A stretch of DNA of 64,000 nucleotides from Novosphingobium sp. 18050. Lineage in GTDB: Bacteria; Pseudomonadota; Alphaproteobacteria; Sphingomonadales; Sphingomonadaceae. The translations under genes and the position numbers were made by a program. The notes beneath the pieces are model-generated. The model worked only from the letters and a program-made list of their open reading frames with translations. It made no database searches and was not told where the DNA came from. Shown piece by piece: positions 18,661 to 29,992 of this stretch. Within the stretch, counting starts at the first letter, position 1. Every line of letters starts with the position of its first letter. The stretch covers positions 1-64,000 of the forward strand of contig NZ_CACSJO010000001.1 in assembly GCF_902706195.1 (NCBI RefSeq). Direction: 5' to 3'.

Positions 18661-18767
18661 ATGCGATCAATGAGGGATCGGATCATGCGTGCGGCCAGGG
18701 GCAAACGCAGCATGATCCAAGAGTTTCGTCACGAGGACGCCCGGGATTTCTGATCCCGGGCGTTTTC
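18661..18767 (+). ncRNA. Candidate plus-strand structured small RNA with intrinsic terminator
   Basis: Between hisI and comF, both on the minus strand, the plus strand carries a structured segment ending in a clear intrinsic terminator. A 13-bp stem with one bulge (GGATCATGC-TGCG pairing with CGCA-GCATGATCC) spans 18680-18718. It is followed by an 11-bp GC-rich stem at 18737-18763 and then TTTT on the plus strand. No annotated plus-strand gene explains the terminator. A 30-codon ORF at 18661-18753 (begins MRSMRDRIM) overlaps both structures, so a small protein is the alternative. The 5' end is unknown and could lie anywhere after about 18540. Confidence 0.5.
18737..18766 (+). terminator. Intrinsic terminator of the RNA candidate
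   Basis: An 11-bp stem (ACGCCCGGGAT / ATCCCGGGCGT), a 5-nt loop, and a TTTT tract on the plus strand. It is oriented for a plus-strand transcript, although both neighbouring genes are on the minus strand. Confidence 0.8.
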
Positions 18768-18777
18768 GTATTCAGGT

Positions 18778-19518
18778 TCAGGTGGCATCCAGCGCTTCGT
18801 CCAGTACGCGCGCGAAACAGGCGACCACCACCCTCTCTGCTCCTGCTCGCCGCAGCGCAGAGACGCAGGCATTGCTGGTCGCCCCGCTAGTCAGCACATC
18901 GTCGACAAGCACCACCTTCCTGCCTTTCAACAGGTCGGTCCGACTACTGCGAACAGTGATCACCCCCGAAAGCACCCGCTTGCGCGCCAACTTACCGAGA
19001 CCGCCTAGCGACGGGGTGCGTTTGCGCCGTTCCAGCACGTCGACGCCAAGGCGGGCGCCCGTCCGCCGGGTGATCTGCCGGGCCAGTTCCGCCGCCTGGT
19101 TGTAGCCGCGCCTCCACAGCCGCCAGCGGTGCAGCGGCACCGGAACAACCAGCCACTCCGTATCGACGAAGGAGAGCTTGGGCACTATCAGCCCGGCCAT
19201 CATCGGCGCCAGCGCCAGCCTGCTGCCGTGCTTGAAACCCAGCACCAGCTTGCGCGAAGTGTCATTGTAGAGTGTGCCTGCAGCGATCCCTGCATGCCGA
19301 GGCGGATCGGCCAGACACGGCGCGCAGGTCCCGCCCTCCGGCATCGCATCGCCAAACGGGCGGTTGCAGGATCTGCAGGCAGGATCACCGGGTATCGCCA
19401 GCGTCCCCCAGCACGTTATGCAAAGCCCCGTCTGCGCCCCGATTCCCGCTCCACATAATGGGCAGCGCGGCGGAAAAACGAGATCAACGAGCGGCAAAAA
19501 CGCCTGAGACAAGGTCAT
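18778..19518 (-). CDS. ComF-like phosphoribosyltransferase
   Basis: A 246-aa protein. The N-terminus has a zinc-binding double CxxC module (CPLC, CITC, CRSC, CAPC within the first 70 residues). The C-terminal half is a type-I phosphoribosyltransferase fold with the PRPP loop VVLVDDVLTSGATSNAC at about 203-219. The family includes ComF, needed for DNA uptake in Haemophilus and Bacillus, but most proteobacterial members have no proven role in competence. The region around GYNQAAELARQ is highly conserved. It is divergent from the methyltransferase, 74 bases away. Confidence 0.88.
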   Translation of the reverse strand: MTLSQAFLPLVDLVFPPRCPLCGAGIGAQTGLCITCWGTLAIPGDPACRSCNRPFGDAMPEGGTCAPCLADPPRHAGIAAGTLYNDTSRKLVLGFKHGSRLALAPMMAGLIVPKLSFVDTEWLVVPVPLHRWRLWRRGYNQAAELARQITRRTGARLGVDVLERRKRTPSLGGLGKLARKRVLSGVITVRSSRTDLLKGRKVVLVDDVLTSGATSNACVSALRRAGAERVVVACFARVLDEALDAT

Positions 19519-19592
19519 GGTACAATCGTATCCAGCCCCTGAGGCGCCACAAGCTGTTGCAAGGATTTCATCGACGCGGCAGGGGAGCAGGC

Positions 19593-20351
19593 ATGGAAAG
19601 CAAGGCTCCCCCCCGCATCTTCTCCGCCCACCGCCGCATCGCCGCCCGCCGGCGCATGCTGGCGCTGCAACAGCAGCCCGACGCGGCGCGCTACCTTATC
19701 GACGACATGGTCGAGGACGTTCTCGAACGCCTCTCGTTCCTGCGCTTCGAGCCGGCCAGCGCGCTGGTCATCGGCGACTACAGCGGCGCCCTCGCCCGCA
19801 CGCTGACGGCAGCCGGCGTGGCTGTCACCGAAGCCGAGCCGGGCACGGGCTTCGAGGAAGAGAAGCCCTACCCCTTCGAAGGCTTCGACCTGATCGCCAG
19901 CCTCGGCACGCTGGACACCGTCAATGACCTGCCCGGCGCGCTGGTCCATATCCGCAAGGCTTTGAACACCGGCGGCATGATGATCTGCAGCTTCCTGTCC
20001 TCGGGCAGCCTGCCCATCATGCGCGACGTGATGCTGGCGGCTGACGGTGAACGCCCGGCGCCGCGCATCCACCCCACGGTCGACGTGCGTTCGGGCGGGC
20101 AACTGCTCCAGCGCACGCTGTTCGCAGACCCGGTGATTGACCACCGCCATGTGGATGTCGGTTTTCGCAGCATGGAGCGGCTTGTCGGCGATCTTCGCGG
20201 GCAGGCGCTGACCAACGTGCTTGCCGATCCCGGCCCGGCGCTTGGCAAGGCCGCGCTGGCGCAGGCCCGCGAAACGTTTGCGGCCGCCGGTGAAGGCGGC
20301 CGCACGGTAGAGCGGTTCGAGATATTGACACTATCCGGTTGGAAACGCTGA
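19593..20351 (+). CDS. SAM-dependent methyltransferase, BioC/NDUFAF5-like
   Basis: A 252-aa protein with a class-I methyltransferase fold. The SAM-binding strand is SALVIGDYSGALARTL, and FDLIASLGTLDTVNDLPGALVHIRKAL corresponds to motif II and the following helix. The N-terminus IFSAHRRIAARRRMLA is like that of BioC or NDUFAF5-type proteins, which in alphaproteobacteria are often annotated as such. The substrate is unknown. ATG 19593 has GGGGAG nine bases upstream. The gene is followed by a terminator-like hairpin overlapping a sphingomonad repeat. Confidence 0.75.
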   Translation: MESKAPPRIFSAHRRIAARRRMLALQQQPDAARYLIDDMVEDVLERLSFLRFEPASALVIGDYSGALARTLTAAGVAVTEAEPGTGFEEEKPYPFEGFDLIASLGTLDTVNDLPGALVHIRKALNTGGMMICSFLSSGSLPIMRDVMLAADGERPAPRIHPTVDVRSGGQLLQRTLFADPVIDHRHVDVGFRSMERLVGDLRGQALTNVLADPGPALGKAALAQARETFAAAGEGGRTVERFEILTLSGWKR

Positions 20352-20384
20352 CGCTTTCCGGCGCCAAGCCTCCAATCTACGCAC

Positions 20385-20409
20385 TCCGCTCAGGCTGAGC
20401 CTGTCGAAG
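20385..20409. repeat. Sphingomonad intergenic repeat unit
   Basis: The 25 bases TCCGCTCAGGCTGAGCC plus TGTCGAAG resemble the arms of the inverted element at 28338-28407. The core is GCTCAGGCTGAGC. It lies between the methyltransferase and the ppdK 3' end and blends into the next hairpin. Confidence 0.65.
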
Positions 20410-20433
20410 CCCCCTCCTCACGGAAGGGGCTTC
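20406..20433 (+). terminator. Terminator after the methyltransferase gene
   Basis: An 8-bp stem (GAAGCCCC / GGGGCTTC) with a 12-nt loop is followed by TTTCAGTTT. It lies 55 bases after the methyltransferase stop, before the convergent ppdK gene. Confidence 0.65.
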
Positions 20434-20441
20434 TTTCAGTT

Positions 20442-23105
<2,664 letters not shown>

Positions 23106-23165
23106 CTATCCCTAACTTTCCTGTACCGGATTTGCGCAAGTTAAACGAACCGAGGGGGAATCCTC

Positions 23166-25460
23166 CTACCCCTCGATCCGCGAGAAATCTGCAACATTGT
23201 GCACTGCAGCACGAAAACGATCAAGCAGTGCAAGTCGTGAATATCGTTTGTTGGCGTCAGTATCGTTTACTGTCACCTGATCAAAGAAACCGTCGATCGG
23301 CGCGCGCAGCGAGGCCAGAGCACTCATTGCGCCCGCGAAATCTTCCGCCGCAACTGCAGCAGTAGCCTGCGGCTGCGCAGCATCGAGCGCGTCAATGAGC
23401 GCCTTCTCGGCTGGCTCCGGCTCGTAGGAGAGCGCGGTGCGGGCGGCGTAGACTTCCTTCATGTCGGGATCGTCGACGTTCTCGAGCGGGTCTTCGTCGC
23501 CAGTCAGAGGATGGCCGGTCGCCTCGACTTGGTCGGCCTTCCAGTCCTCCTTGCGCAGGATGTTGGCGGCGCGCTTGTAGCCGGCGAGGAGGTTGGTGCC
23601 GTCCTCGCTGCCGACGAACGCCTGAAGCGCATGGACGCGGGCAAGCAGGCGGACCAGATCGTCCTCACCGCCGAGCGCGAACACCGCGTCGATCAGGTCG
23701 TGGCGAACGCCCGCTTCCTTCTGCTGGACCTTGAGGCGGTCGGCGAGAAAACGATCGAGATGCCCGGCTGTTTCTAAGGCTCCTACGATCAATTGCTCTT
23801 GCTTAATATCTTTTTGAGCAAGAGCCTGTTCATAGAAAAGCGATTTTAGCGATGTGGCAAAATCTCTAGAGACGATTTTCTCAAAATCAGTATTGACCTT
23901 AATCGCTTCACGCCAAGCAATATTTTGAATTTGAATAATCATCGCCATCTGGAAGATTTGCGAGATACTAAGTCGCAAGCGATTGTCCAAAATCGTGCCC
24001 AAAAGCCCGAGCATCGCCCGGCGCAGCGCAAAGGGATCTTTGGAACCTGTAGGCCGCTCATCGATGAGGAAGAAGCCGACCAAAGTATCCAGCTTGTCCG
24101 CCAGCGAAACCGCAACCGTCACCGGGGCGGTCGGCACATCATCGCCCTGCCCGACCGGCTTGTAGTGGTCGCGGATGGCGTCGGCTACGGCGTCGGGCAG
24201 GCCCTCGGCGCGGGCGTAGTAGCCGCCCATGAGGCCCTGCAGCTCGGGGAATTCGCCGACCATTTCGGTGACGAGGTCCGCCTTGCACAGCTCGGCTGCC
24301 TGGCGCGCCAGTGCGGGGTCGCAGTTCGGGACGATGCCTTCGCTTGCCAGCCATTCGGCCAGCTTGGCCACGCGCTCGACCTTGTCGGCGACGGTGCCCA
24401 GCTTTTCGTGGAAGGTGATGCGGGCCAACTTCTTTGCGTGGTCCGAGAGCGCGGTCTTCTTGTCCTGCTCCCAGAAGAAGCGGGCGTCGGAGAGGCGGGC
24501 GGCGAGGACCTTGCGGTTGCCTGCGACGATCCCCTCGCCGTCGTCGACCGCGTCGATGTTGGCGGTGCAGACGAAGGCGTTGGCAAGCTTGCCTGAAGCG
24601 TCCTCGCACACGAAATACTTCTGGTTCACGCGCGCGGTGAGCTGGATGACTTCGGGCGGCACGTCGAGGAACGCCTCGTCGAAGCGGCCCAGCAGCGGCA
24701 CGGGCCATTCGGTGAGGCCGGCGTTCTCGATCACCAGACCTTCGTCCTCGACCAGCGTGAGCCCGGCGGCGGCGGCAGCATTGCGGGCCTCGTCGCGGAT
24801 CAGGTCCTGGCGTTCGGCATGGTCGACGATTACGTGGCAGGCCGACAGCTTGCGCGCATAATCATGCGCGCCGCCGATGGTGATGTCGCCGGGCGCATGG
24901 AAACGGTGACCCTTGGTGGCGTAGCCGGAGGCGATGCCGCCGATCTCGCACTCGACAAGGTCTTCGCCCAGGATCGCGACGATGCCGGACAGCGGGCGCA
25001 CCCAGCGCAGCGACTCGGTGCTGATCGAGGCTTTGCCCCAGCGCTGCGACTTGGGCCAGGGGAAGGCGCGGACGATCGCCGGGATCGCCTCGGCCAGCAC
25101 GTCCTTTACGGCGCGGCCCGGCTTTTCAATCACGGCAAAGTATGTGTCCTTGCCCTTTAGATCGCGGACCTGAAGCTGGTCCTTCGTCAGGCCGGTCTTG
25201 CGCAGGAAGCCTTCGAGCGCCTGATCGGGCGCGCTGGTGGCGGGGCCCTTGGTTTCTTCGCTCACGGCCTCGGTCACGTCTGGCAGCGTATTCGCGATCA
25301 GCGCGAGGCGGCGCGGGGTGGACCACACGGTGATCTGGCCCAGCGTGACGCCGGCAGCGCCCATTTCCTTGCGGAACAGCTTTTCAAGGTCGGCGCGCGC
25401 ACCCGCCTGCATCCGGGCAGGGATTTCTTCGCAGCGCAGTTCGAGAAGGAAGTCGGTCAT
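23166..25460 (-). CDS. glyS: Glycyl-tRNA synthetase beta subunit
   Basis: A 764-aa subunit of the bacterial alpha2-beta2 GlyRS. It starts [13 protein letters not shown], the standard N-terminus, and ends with a DALR-type anticodon-binding region ([18 protein letters not shown]). The start overlaps the glyQ stop by four bases; the longer frame to 25679 is a shadow over glyQ. Residues about 490-563 are encoded by DNA at 23771-23990 that is only about 40% GC by hand count, in a GC-rich gene, with many Ile, Lys, Asn and Phe codons. The frame is open and the family sequence resumes on both sides, so the gene is presumed functional. Confidence 0.96.
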   Translation of the reverse strand: MTDFLLELRCEEIPARMQAGARADLEKLFRKEMGAAGVTLGQITVWSTPRRLALIANTLPDVTEAVSEETKGPATSAPDQALEGFLRKTGLTKDQLQVRDLKGKDTYFAVIEKPGRAVKDVLAEAIPAIVRAFPWPKSQRWGKASISTESLRWVRPLSGIVAILGEDLVECEIGGIASGYATKGHRFHAPGDITIGGAHDYARKLSACHVIVDHAERQDLIRDEARNAAAAAGLTLVEDEGLVIENAGLTEWPVPLLGRFDEAFLDVPPEVIQLTARVNQKYFVCEDASGKLANAFVCTANIDAVDDGEGIVAGNRKVLAARLSDARFFWEQDKKTALSDHAKKLARITFHEKLGTVADKVERVAKLAEWLASEGIVPNCDPALARQAAELCKADLVTEMVGEFPELQGLMGGYYARAEGLPDAVADAIRDHYKPVGQGDDVPTAPVTVAVSLADKLDTLVGFFLIDERPTGSKDPFALRRAMLGLLGTILDNRLRLSISQIFQMAMIIQIQNIAWREAIKVNTDFEKIVSRDFATSLKSLFYEQALAQKDIKQEQLIVGALETAGHLDRFLADRLKVQQKEAGVRHDLIDAVFALGGEDDLVRLLARVHALQAFVGSEDGTNLLAGYKRAANILRKEDWKADQVEATGHPLTGDEDPLENVDDPDMKEVYAARTALSYEPEPAEKALIDALDAAQPQATAAVAAEDFAGAMSALASLRAPIDGFFDQVTVNDTDANKRYSRLALLDRFRAAVHNVADFSRIEG

Positions 25461-26359
25461 ATGGTCCACCCCGGGAACTTGGCTTCCCAGCGATCCTTGT
25501 TGGTGTCGATCCACGACTGGCACGATCCCTTGGCGAGATCGCGCACGCGGGCCATGTAGCTGGCGCGTTCCTGCACCGAGATCACGCCGCGCGCCTGAAG
25601 TAGGTTGAACAGGTGCGAGGCCTCGATCGCCTGGTCGTAGGCGGCGAGGGGAATTTCCGCCTCGATGCAGCGCATGCATTCAGCTTCTGCTGCCTTGAAG
25701 CCGGCGAAGAGGGCGTCGGTGTCGGCGATCTCGAAGTTGTACTTCGACTGCTGCTGTTCGTTGGCGAGGAAGACATCGCCGTAGCTGACGCCTTCGTTGT
25801 TGAACCTGAGGTCGTAGACCGAGTCCACGTTCTGGATGTACATCGCCAGCCGTTCGAGGCCGTAGGTCAACTCGCCTGCGACGGGCTTGCAATCGAAGCC
25901 GCCCATCTGCTGGAAGTAGGTGAACTGCGTCACTTCCATGCCGTCGCACCAGACTTCCCATCCCAGGCCCCAGGCGCCCAGCGTGGGGCTTTCCCAGTCA
26001 TCCTCGACGAAGCGGATGTCGTGCGCCAGCGGATCGACGCCGATCGCAGCGAGGCTCTGGAGGTACAGTTCCTGCAGGTTCTCGGGGTTCGGCTTCAGGA
26101 TCACCTGATACTGGTAATAGTGCTGAAGGCGGTTCGGGTTTTCACCATAACGCCCATCGGTCGGGCGGCGCGAGGGCTGCACGTAGGCGGCCTTCCACGG
26201 TTCCGGGCCGAGCGCGCGCAGTGTGGTGGCGGGGTGAAACGTGCCCGCGCCCATGCGCATGTCGTAGGGCTGCAGGATGAGGCAGCCCTGCGCACTCCAG
26301 AAATTGTGGAGCGTCAGGATCATGTCCTGGAAGCTGAGCGGCTCTTTAGCGGCGGTCAT
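25457..26359 (-). CDS. glyQ: Glycyl-tRNA synthetase alpha subunit
   Basis: A 300-aa class IIc synthetase subunit that activates glycine. The N-terminus [19 protein letters not shown] and the downstream [27 protein letters not shown] and [17 protein letters not shown] are hallmarks of GlyQ. It lies upstream of glyS with a four-base overlap and is the first gene of the unit. Its 5' end faces a divergent TraB/GumN gene 210 bases away. Confidence 0.97.
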   Translation of the reverse strand: MTAAKEPLSFQDMILTLHNFWSAQGCLILQPYDMRMGAGTFHPATTLRALGPEPWKAAYVQPSRRPTDGRYGENPNRLQHYYQYQVILKPNPENLQELYLQSLAAIGVDPLAHDIRFVEDDWESPTLGAWGLGWEVWCDGMEVTQFTYFQQMGGFDCKPVAGELTYGLERLAMYIQNVDSVYDLRFNNEGVSYGDVFLANEQQQSKYNFEIADTDALFAGFKAAEAECMRCIEAEIPLAAYDQAIEASHLFNLLQARGVISVQERASYMARVRDLAKGSCQSWIDTNKDRWEAKFPGWTI

Positions 26360-26569
26360 GCAGTTTCCGTCGATTTATGGGCTTGGCGTATTGTTGCGCG
26401 GCCTTTGGCGGATCGGGCCTGCCAAATCAACCGCGCAAAGGCGTAATCGGCGCCAAGTTGCACGGCAAATACAGCCGAGCGTGTCGATTCCGGGACGGCA
26501 GGGTATCTGGACGATGCTGCTGGATGGCACTGCTGGAAGACAGGGCTGCTATCGTGCATAGGGCGCGCC

Positions 26570-27472
26570 ATGTCCCGCTTACGCTTCTGGCTTGTCGTCC
26601 CGGCACTGGCCTTCTCCGCACTTCCGCCTGTCGCCGCCTTTGCCAAAGAGGAGGCGCCCGCTGCCGCTCCGCCGGTGCGCCCCGCGCTCTGGAAGGTGTC
26701 GGACGAGGATACCACGATCTGGCTGTTCGGCACGATCCACGTCCTGCCCGAGCAGGTGAACTGGTACGCCGGTCCGGTCGCCAAGGCGCTCGACAGCGCG
26801 CAGCAGCTGGTGACCGAAATTCCCATCGACGAGGCCGAGCAATCGCAAGGCGTGGTCATGAAGATGAGCCAGCGCGAGGACGGCAAGGCCCTCCGCGCTT
26901 CCCTGCCCGTAAAGGAGCGCGCGGATTACGAAGCGGCGATGGCCTCGCTTGGCATCCCGGCGGCGGCTTTCGACAGCAACGATACCTGGTTCGCCGCGCT
27001 GATGCTCACGCTGCTGCCGCTCAAGACCGCAGGCTACAGCACCGAAAGCGGCATCGACGCCCAGGTCGCCGCCAAGGCACGGGCGCGCCATCTGGCCAAC
27101 TATGCCTTCGAAACCGCCGAGTACCAGATCGGCCTGTTCGATCATCTGCCCGAAGCGACGCAGCGCACCTACCTCGGCGAAGTCATCGAGGCACTGCCGA
27201 CCGTCAAGGCCGACATCGACGACATGGTCGCGGCATGGAAAGCGGGAGACGCCGAACACCTCGCCCAGCTTCTCAACGAAGACGAAAGCGATCCCGAGAT
27301 GCGCAAGGTGCTGATTACCGACCGCAACGTGGCCTGGGCCAAGTGGCTGAAAGCAAGGCTGGATCAGCCGGGCACCGTCTTCGTGGCGGTAGGCGCGGGG
27401 CATCTGGCCGGGCCGGGCAGCGTGCAGGACCAGCTTGCCGCCGCCGGTGTCACCTCGACGCGGGTGCAATAG
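26570..27472 (+). CDS. TraB/GumN family protein (first of a tandem pair)
   Basis: A 300-aa exported protein with a signal peptide (about residues 1-25, ending AAFAKE). The family core includes PALWKVSDEDTTIWLFGTIHVLP, with the GTIH motif, and it ends with VFVAVGAGHLAGPGSVQDQL, where the GxxHL motif is typical of TraB/GumN-like metallohydrolase-type folds (the Tiki/TraB superfamily). Function in bacteria is largely unknown; a peptidase role is suspected because of the Tiki relation. The next gene, five bases downstream, encodes a paralogue. Confidence 0.85.
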   Translation: MSRLRFWLVVPALAFSALPPVAAFAKEEAPAAAPPVRPALWKVSDEDTTIWLFGTIHVLPEQVNWYAGPVAKALDSAQQLVTEIPIDEAEQSQGVVMKMSQREDGKALRASLPVKERADYEAAMASLGIPAAAFDSNDTWFAALMLTLLPLKTAGYSTESGIDAQVAAKARARHLANYAFETAEYQIGLFDHLPEATQRTYLGEVIEALPTVKADIDDMVAAWKAGDAEHLAQLLNEDESDPEMRKVLITDRNVAWAKWLKARLDQPGTVFVAVGAGHLAGPGSVQDQLAAAGVTSTRVQ

Positions 27473-27477
27473 CTTTG

Positions 27478-28326
27478 ATGCGCGCGCTGGCGCTCCTGTT
27501 GCCGCTGGCCCTGCTGGCGTGCTCGCCCGAGCCGAGGGCGGCGCATCCGGCGCTGTGGCGCATCACGGATGCGCAGGGCCATGCGGGCTGGCTGTTCGGG
27601 ACGATCCACTCCTCCGATCGGCCACTGAAATGGCGCACGGCGGGGGTGGACGCAGCCCTGAAGCAATCGGGTACGATCATGGTGGAGGTGGGCAACCTTG
27701 CCGACGAATCGGAAGTCGCCGCCACGTTCGCCCGGCTGGCTCGCAGCGAAGGCGAGCCGCCGCTGTCGAGCCGCGTGCCTGCCAAGGACCGCCCTGCCCT
27801 TGCCGCCCTGCTCAAGAAAAGCGGCCATAGCGATGACGATTTCGCCGCGATGGATACATGGGCCGCCGCCCTCACCCTTGCCCGCACCGGGGCCGACGAT
27901 GACGATGCCCGCAACGGCGTGGACCGCGCGCTGATCGCGCAGGCGGGCCGGCTGCCGGTGGTGGAGCTGGAAGGCGCCGCTGCCCAGCTCGGCCTGTTCG
28001 ATGCCCTGCCCGAACGCGAACAGCGCGGCCTGCTCGCCGCCGTCGTGACCGAAGCGGCGATACCCGACCGCGATCTGGCGAAAAGCTGGCGCACCGGCGA
28101 CATGAAGGCGATCGAAGCGGAAACCCGTTCGGGCCTGCTCGCCGACCCGCAGCTGCGCGAAGTGCTGTTCACCGGCCGCAACCGCCGCTGGAGCGCCCGT
28201 ATCGGCCAATCCGTGCGCGCGGGGGAGAAGCCGTTCGTCGCGGTGGGCGCGGCGCACATGGCCGGGCCGCAGGGGCTTCCGGCGATGCTGACGGCGCAGG
28301 GCTTCACTGTTACGCGGGTGGAGTAG
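27478..28326 (+). CDS. TraB/GumN family lipoprotein (second of a tandem pair)
   Basis: A 282-aa paralogue of the preceding protein. Its N-terminus has a lipobox (LPLALLAC, Cys at 15), so it is probably lipid-anchored while its neighbour is released. The two family motifs occur as GWLFGTIHSSD and KPFVAVGAAHMAGPQG. The two proteins share the fold but have diverged considerably. Start ATG 27478 lies six bases after the upstream stop; an in-frame fusion through the first gene is not real. Membrane topology suggests different placements of one activity (inference). Confidence 0.82.
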   Translation: MRALALLLPLALLACSPEPRAAHPALWRITDAQGHAGWLFGTIHSSDRPLKWRTAGVDAALKQSGTIMVEVGNLADESEVAATFARLARSEGEPPLSSRVPAKDRPALAALLKKSGHSDDDFAAMDTWAAALTLARTGADDDDARNGVDRALIAQAGRLPVVELEGAAAQLGLFDALPEREQRGLLAAVVTEAAIPDRDLAKSWRTGDMKAIEAETRSGLLADPQLREVLFTGRNRRWSARIGQSVRAGEKPFVAVGAAHMAGPQGLPAMLTAQGFTVTRVE

Positions 28327-28337
28327 GGCGCTGGGGG

Positions 28338-28407
28338 CTTCGACAAGCTCAGCCTGAGCGGATTTGAGAGCTTAGACTGACATCCGCTCACCCTGAGCTT
28401 GTCGAAG
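28338..28407. repeat. Inverted sphingomonad intergenic repeat (REP-like)
   Basis: Two 26-base arms, 28338-28363 and 28382-28407, are inverted copies with 24 of 26 matches and an 18-nt spacer. Each arm begins or ends CTTCGACAAGCTCAG. A further single arm is at 20385-20409. The element lies 12 bases after the second TraB/GumN stop, and could also end transcription. Confidence 0.7.
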
Positions 28408-28558
28408 GGTTAGCCGCCGATCCCGGCTTGCATTTTGCCCCCCATGCGGATAAGGGCCGCGCCTTCCCGTCGTGGTCATCCCTGGAGGCGTGACGGGCGG
28501 TGCAGGGCCGATGAGCGGTCTCGTACCGAGATTTATCCAGTTTTGAAAGGCACGTCCC

Positions 28559-29170
28559 ATGAGCGATACGCTTAACCTGCCGGCCGAGACGCGTGAACGG
28601 AATGGCAAGGGAGCCTCCCGTGATCTGCGTCGTAATGGCCGCGTCCCCGCAGTTGTCTACGGCGGCAAGGAAGAACCCCTGTCGATCCACCTCGAAGAGA
28701 AGGAACTGACCCGTCAGCTGATGACCGGCCACTTCTTCAACTCGATCATCGAGGTCGAAGTCGGCGGCAAGAAGTATCGCACGCAGCCCAAGGACGTTGC
28801 CTTCCACCCGGTGTCGAGCCGTCCGCTCCACGTCGACTTCCTGCGCGTCGCCAAGGGCGCAACCGTGCACGTCAACGTGCCGGTAGTGTTCGAGAACGAA
28901 GAAGCCTCGCCGGGCCTGAAGCGTGGCGGCGTGCTCAACGTTGTTCGTCACGATCTGGAACTGGTCTGCGACGCCGAGAAGATCCCGCATGAGATCGCCA
29001 TCGACCTCACCGGCTTCGACCTGGGCGAATCGATCCACTTCACCCACGTGAAGCTGCCCAAGGGCGTCGAGAGCGCGATCACCGACCGCGATTTCACCAT
29101 CGCGACGATCGCCACGCCGTCTGCCCTGCGCAGCGCCGAAGGCGGAGAGGCCGAAGCCGAAGCCGAATAA
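28559..29170 (+). CDS. rplY: 50S ribosomal protein L25 (general stress protein Ctc family)
   Basis: A 203-aa protein of the long L25/TL5/Ctc type, which binds 5S rRNA. The N-terminal domain contains [25 protein letters not shown], and the C-terminal domain has [19 protein letters not shown]. It ends in a Glu/Ala-rich tail. Length and position next to pth are the standard alphaproteobacterial arrangement. A strong terminator follows. Confidence 0.96.
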   Translation: MSDTLNLPAETRERNGKGASRDLRRNGRVPAVVYGGKEEPLSIHLEEKELTRQLMTGHFFNSIIEVEVGGKKYRTQPKDVAFHPVSSRPLHVDFLRVAKGATVHVNVPVVFENEEASPGLKRGGVLNVVRHDLELVCDAEKIPHEIAIDLTGFDLGESIHFTHVKLPKGVESAITDRDFTIATIATPSALRSAEGGEAEAEAE

Positions 29171-29189
29171 GCTTCGCCGGACTCGAAAC

Positions 29190-29233
29190 GGCCCTTCCCG
29201 CCCCGGAAATCCGGTGCGCGGGAAGGGCCTTTT
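29190..29233 (+). terminator. Intrinsic terminator between rplY and pth
   Basis: A perfect 11-bp stem (GGCCCTTCCCG / CGGGAAGGGCC) with an 18-nt loop is followed by TTTTCTTT. Confidence 0.85.
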
Positions 29234-29273
29234 CTTTGGTTACGCCCACTCGTCACATCGAGGAAAGACGCGA

Positions 29274-29849
29274 ATGGCCACGCAGCTCTGGGTCGGTCTG
29301 GGCAATCCCGGACCGCAATATGCCTTCAACCGGCATAACGTCGGCTTTATGGTCGCCGATGCACTGGCCGACATCCACGGCTTCGGCCCGGTACAGAAGA
29401 AGTTCCAGGGCTGGCTTCAGGAAGGGCGCATCGGCAGCGACAAGATCCTGCTGCTCAAGCCCGCAACCTTCATGAACGAAAGTGGCCGCGCCGTGGGCGA
29501 GGCGATGCGCTTTTACAAGCTCGACATGTCCGCCCTCACCGTCTTCCACGACGAACTCGACCTTGCTCCGTTCAAGGTCAAGATCAAGCAGGGCGGCGGC
29601 CACGCCGGCCACAACGGCCTGCGCTCGATCGACCAGCACCTTGGCGCTGAATTCCGCCGTGTGCGCCTCGGCATCGGCCACCCCGGCCACAAAGACCGCG
29701 TCAGCGGCTACGTTCTGGGTAACTATGCCAAGGATGAGATAGACCCGCTGTCCGGCATGTTGGGCGCCATCGCAGCAGAGGCGGACCGCCTTGCAGCCGG
29801 CGACGACACCCGTTTCATGAACGACGTTGCGCTGCGCCAGCAGGACTGA
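29274..29849 (+). CDS. pth: Peptidyl-tRNA hydrolase
   Basis: A 191-aa enzyme that recycles peptidyl-tRNA from stalled ribosomes. The N-terminus QLWVGLGNPGPQYAFNRHNVGF contains the catalytic His of the NxxH region. KPATFMNESG and FHDELDLAPFKVKIKQGGGHAGHNGL (split here by family) are conserved. ATG 29274 has AGGAAAG upstream and is preferred over 29214. It follows rplY in the usual order. Confidence 0.97.
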   Translation: MATQLWVGLGNPGPQYAFNRHNVGFMVADALADIHGFGPVQKKFQGWLQEGRIGSDKILLLKPATFMNESGRAVGEAMRFYKLDMSALTVFHDELDLAPFKVKIKQGGGHAGHNGLRSIDQHLGAEFRRVRLGIGHPGHKDRVSGYVLGNYAKDEIDPLSGMLGAIAAEADRLAAGDDTRFMNDVALRQQD

Positions 29850-29869
29850 GGCGCGGGATGGAATGTCGA

Positions 29870-29899
29870 GTTAGTTTACAGATCGCATGTTGAACTAAC
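29870..29899. promoter_or_regulatory. Inverted repeat, candidate activator site upstream of the sigma-54 promoter
   Basis: The 7-base arms GTTAGTT (29870-29876) and AACTAAC (29893-29899) face each other over 16 bases, about 40 bases before the sigma-54 promoter. Sigma-54 promoters need an upstream enhancer-binding protein, and PrsR-type regulators control PEP-CTERM genes in other bacteria. Binding is inferred only. Confidence 0.45.
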
Positions 29900-29934
29900 T
29901 TCGTTAACCAACAAAACCCATGAAAATCCACAAT

Positions 29935-29950
29935 TGGCACGGTGATTGCG
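29935..29950 (+). promoter_or_regulatory. Sigma-54 (RpoN) promoter of the PEP-CTERM gene
   Basis: The sequence TGGCACG-GTGA-TTGCG matches the sigma-54 -24/-12 consensus, with GG at 29936-29937 and GC at 29948-29949 separated by ten bases. Transcription would start near 29961, leaving a leader of about 30 bases before ATG 29993. No sigma-54 activator gene was found in the window. Confidence 0.8.
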
Positions 29951-29992
29951 TAGTCACCATCAATCAATAGGGTAACCAAGGGGTAGACTACG

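Noticed and set aside
26377..28326. One 649-codon frame that would fuse the two TraB/GumN genes
   Set aside because: Its first half is a shifted-frame shadow of the first TraB/GumN gene. The second gene starts at ATG 27478 with its own lipobox.
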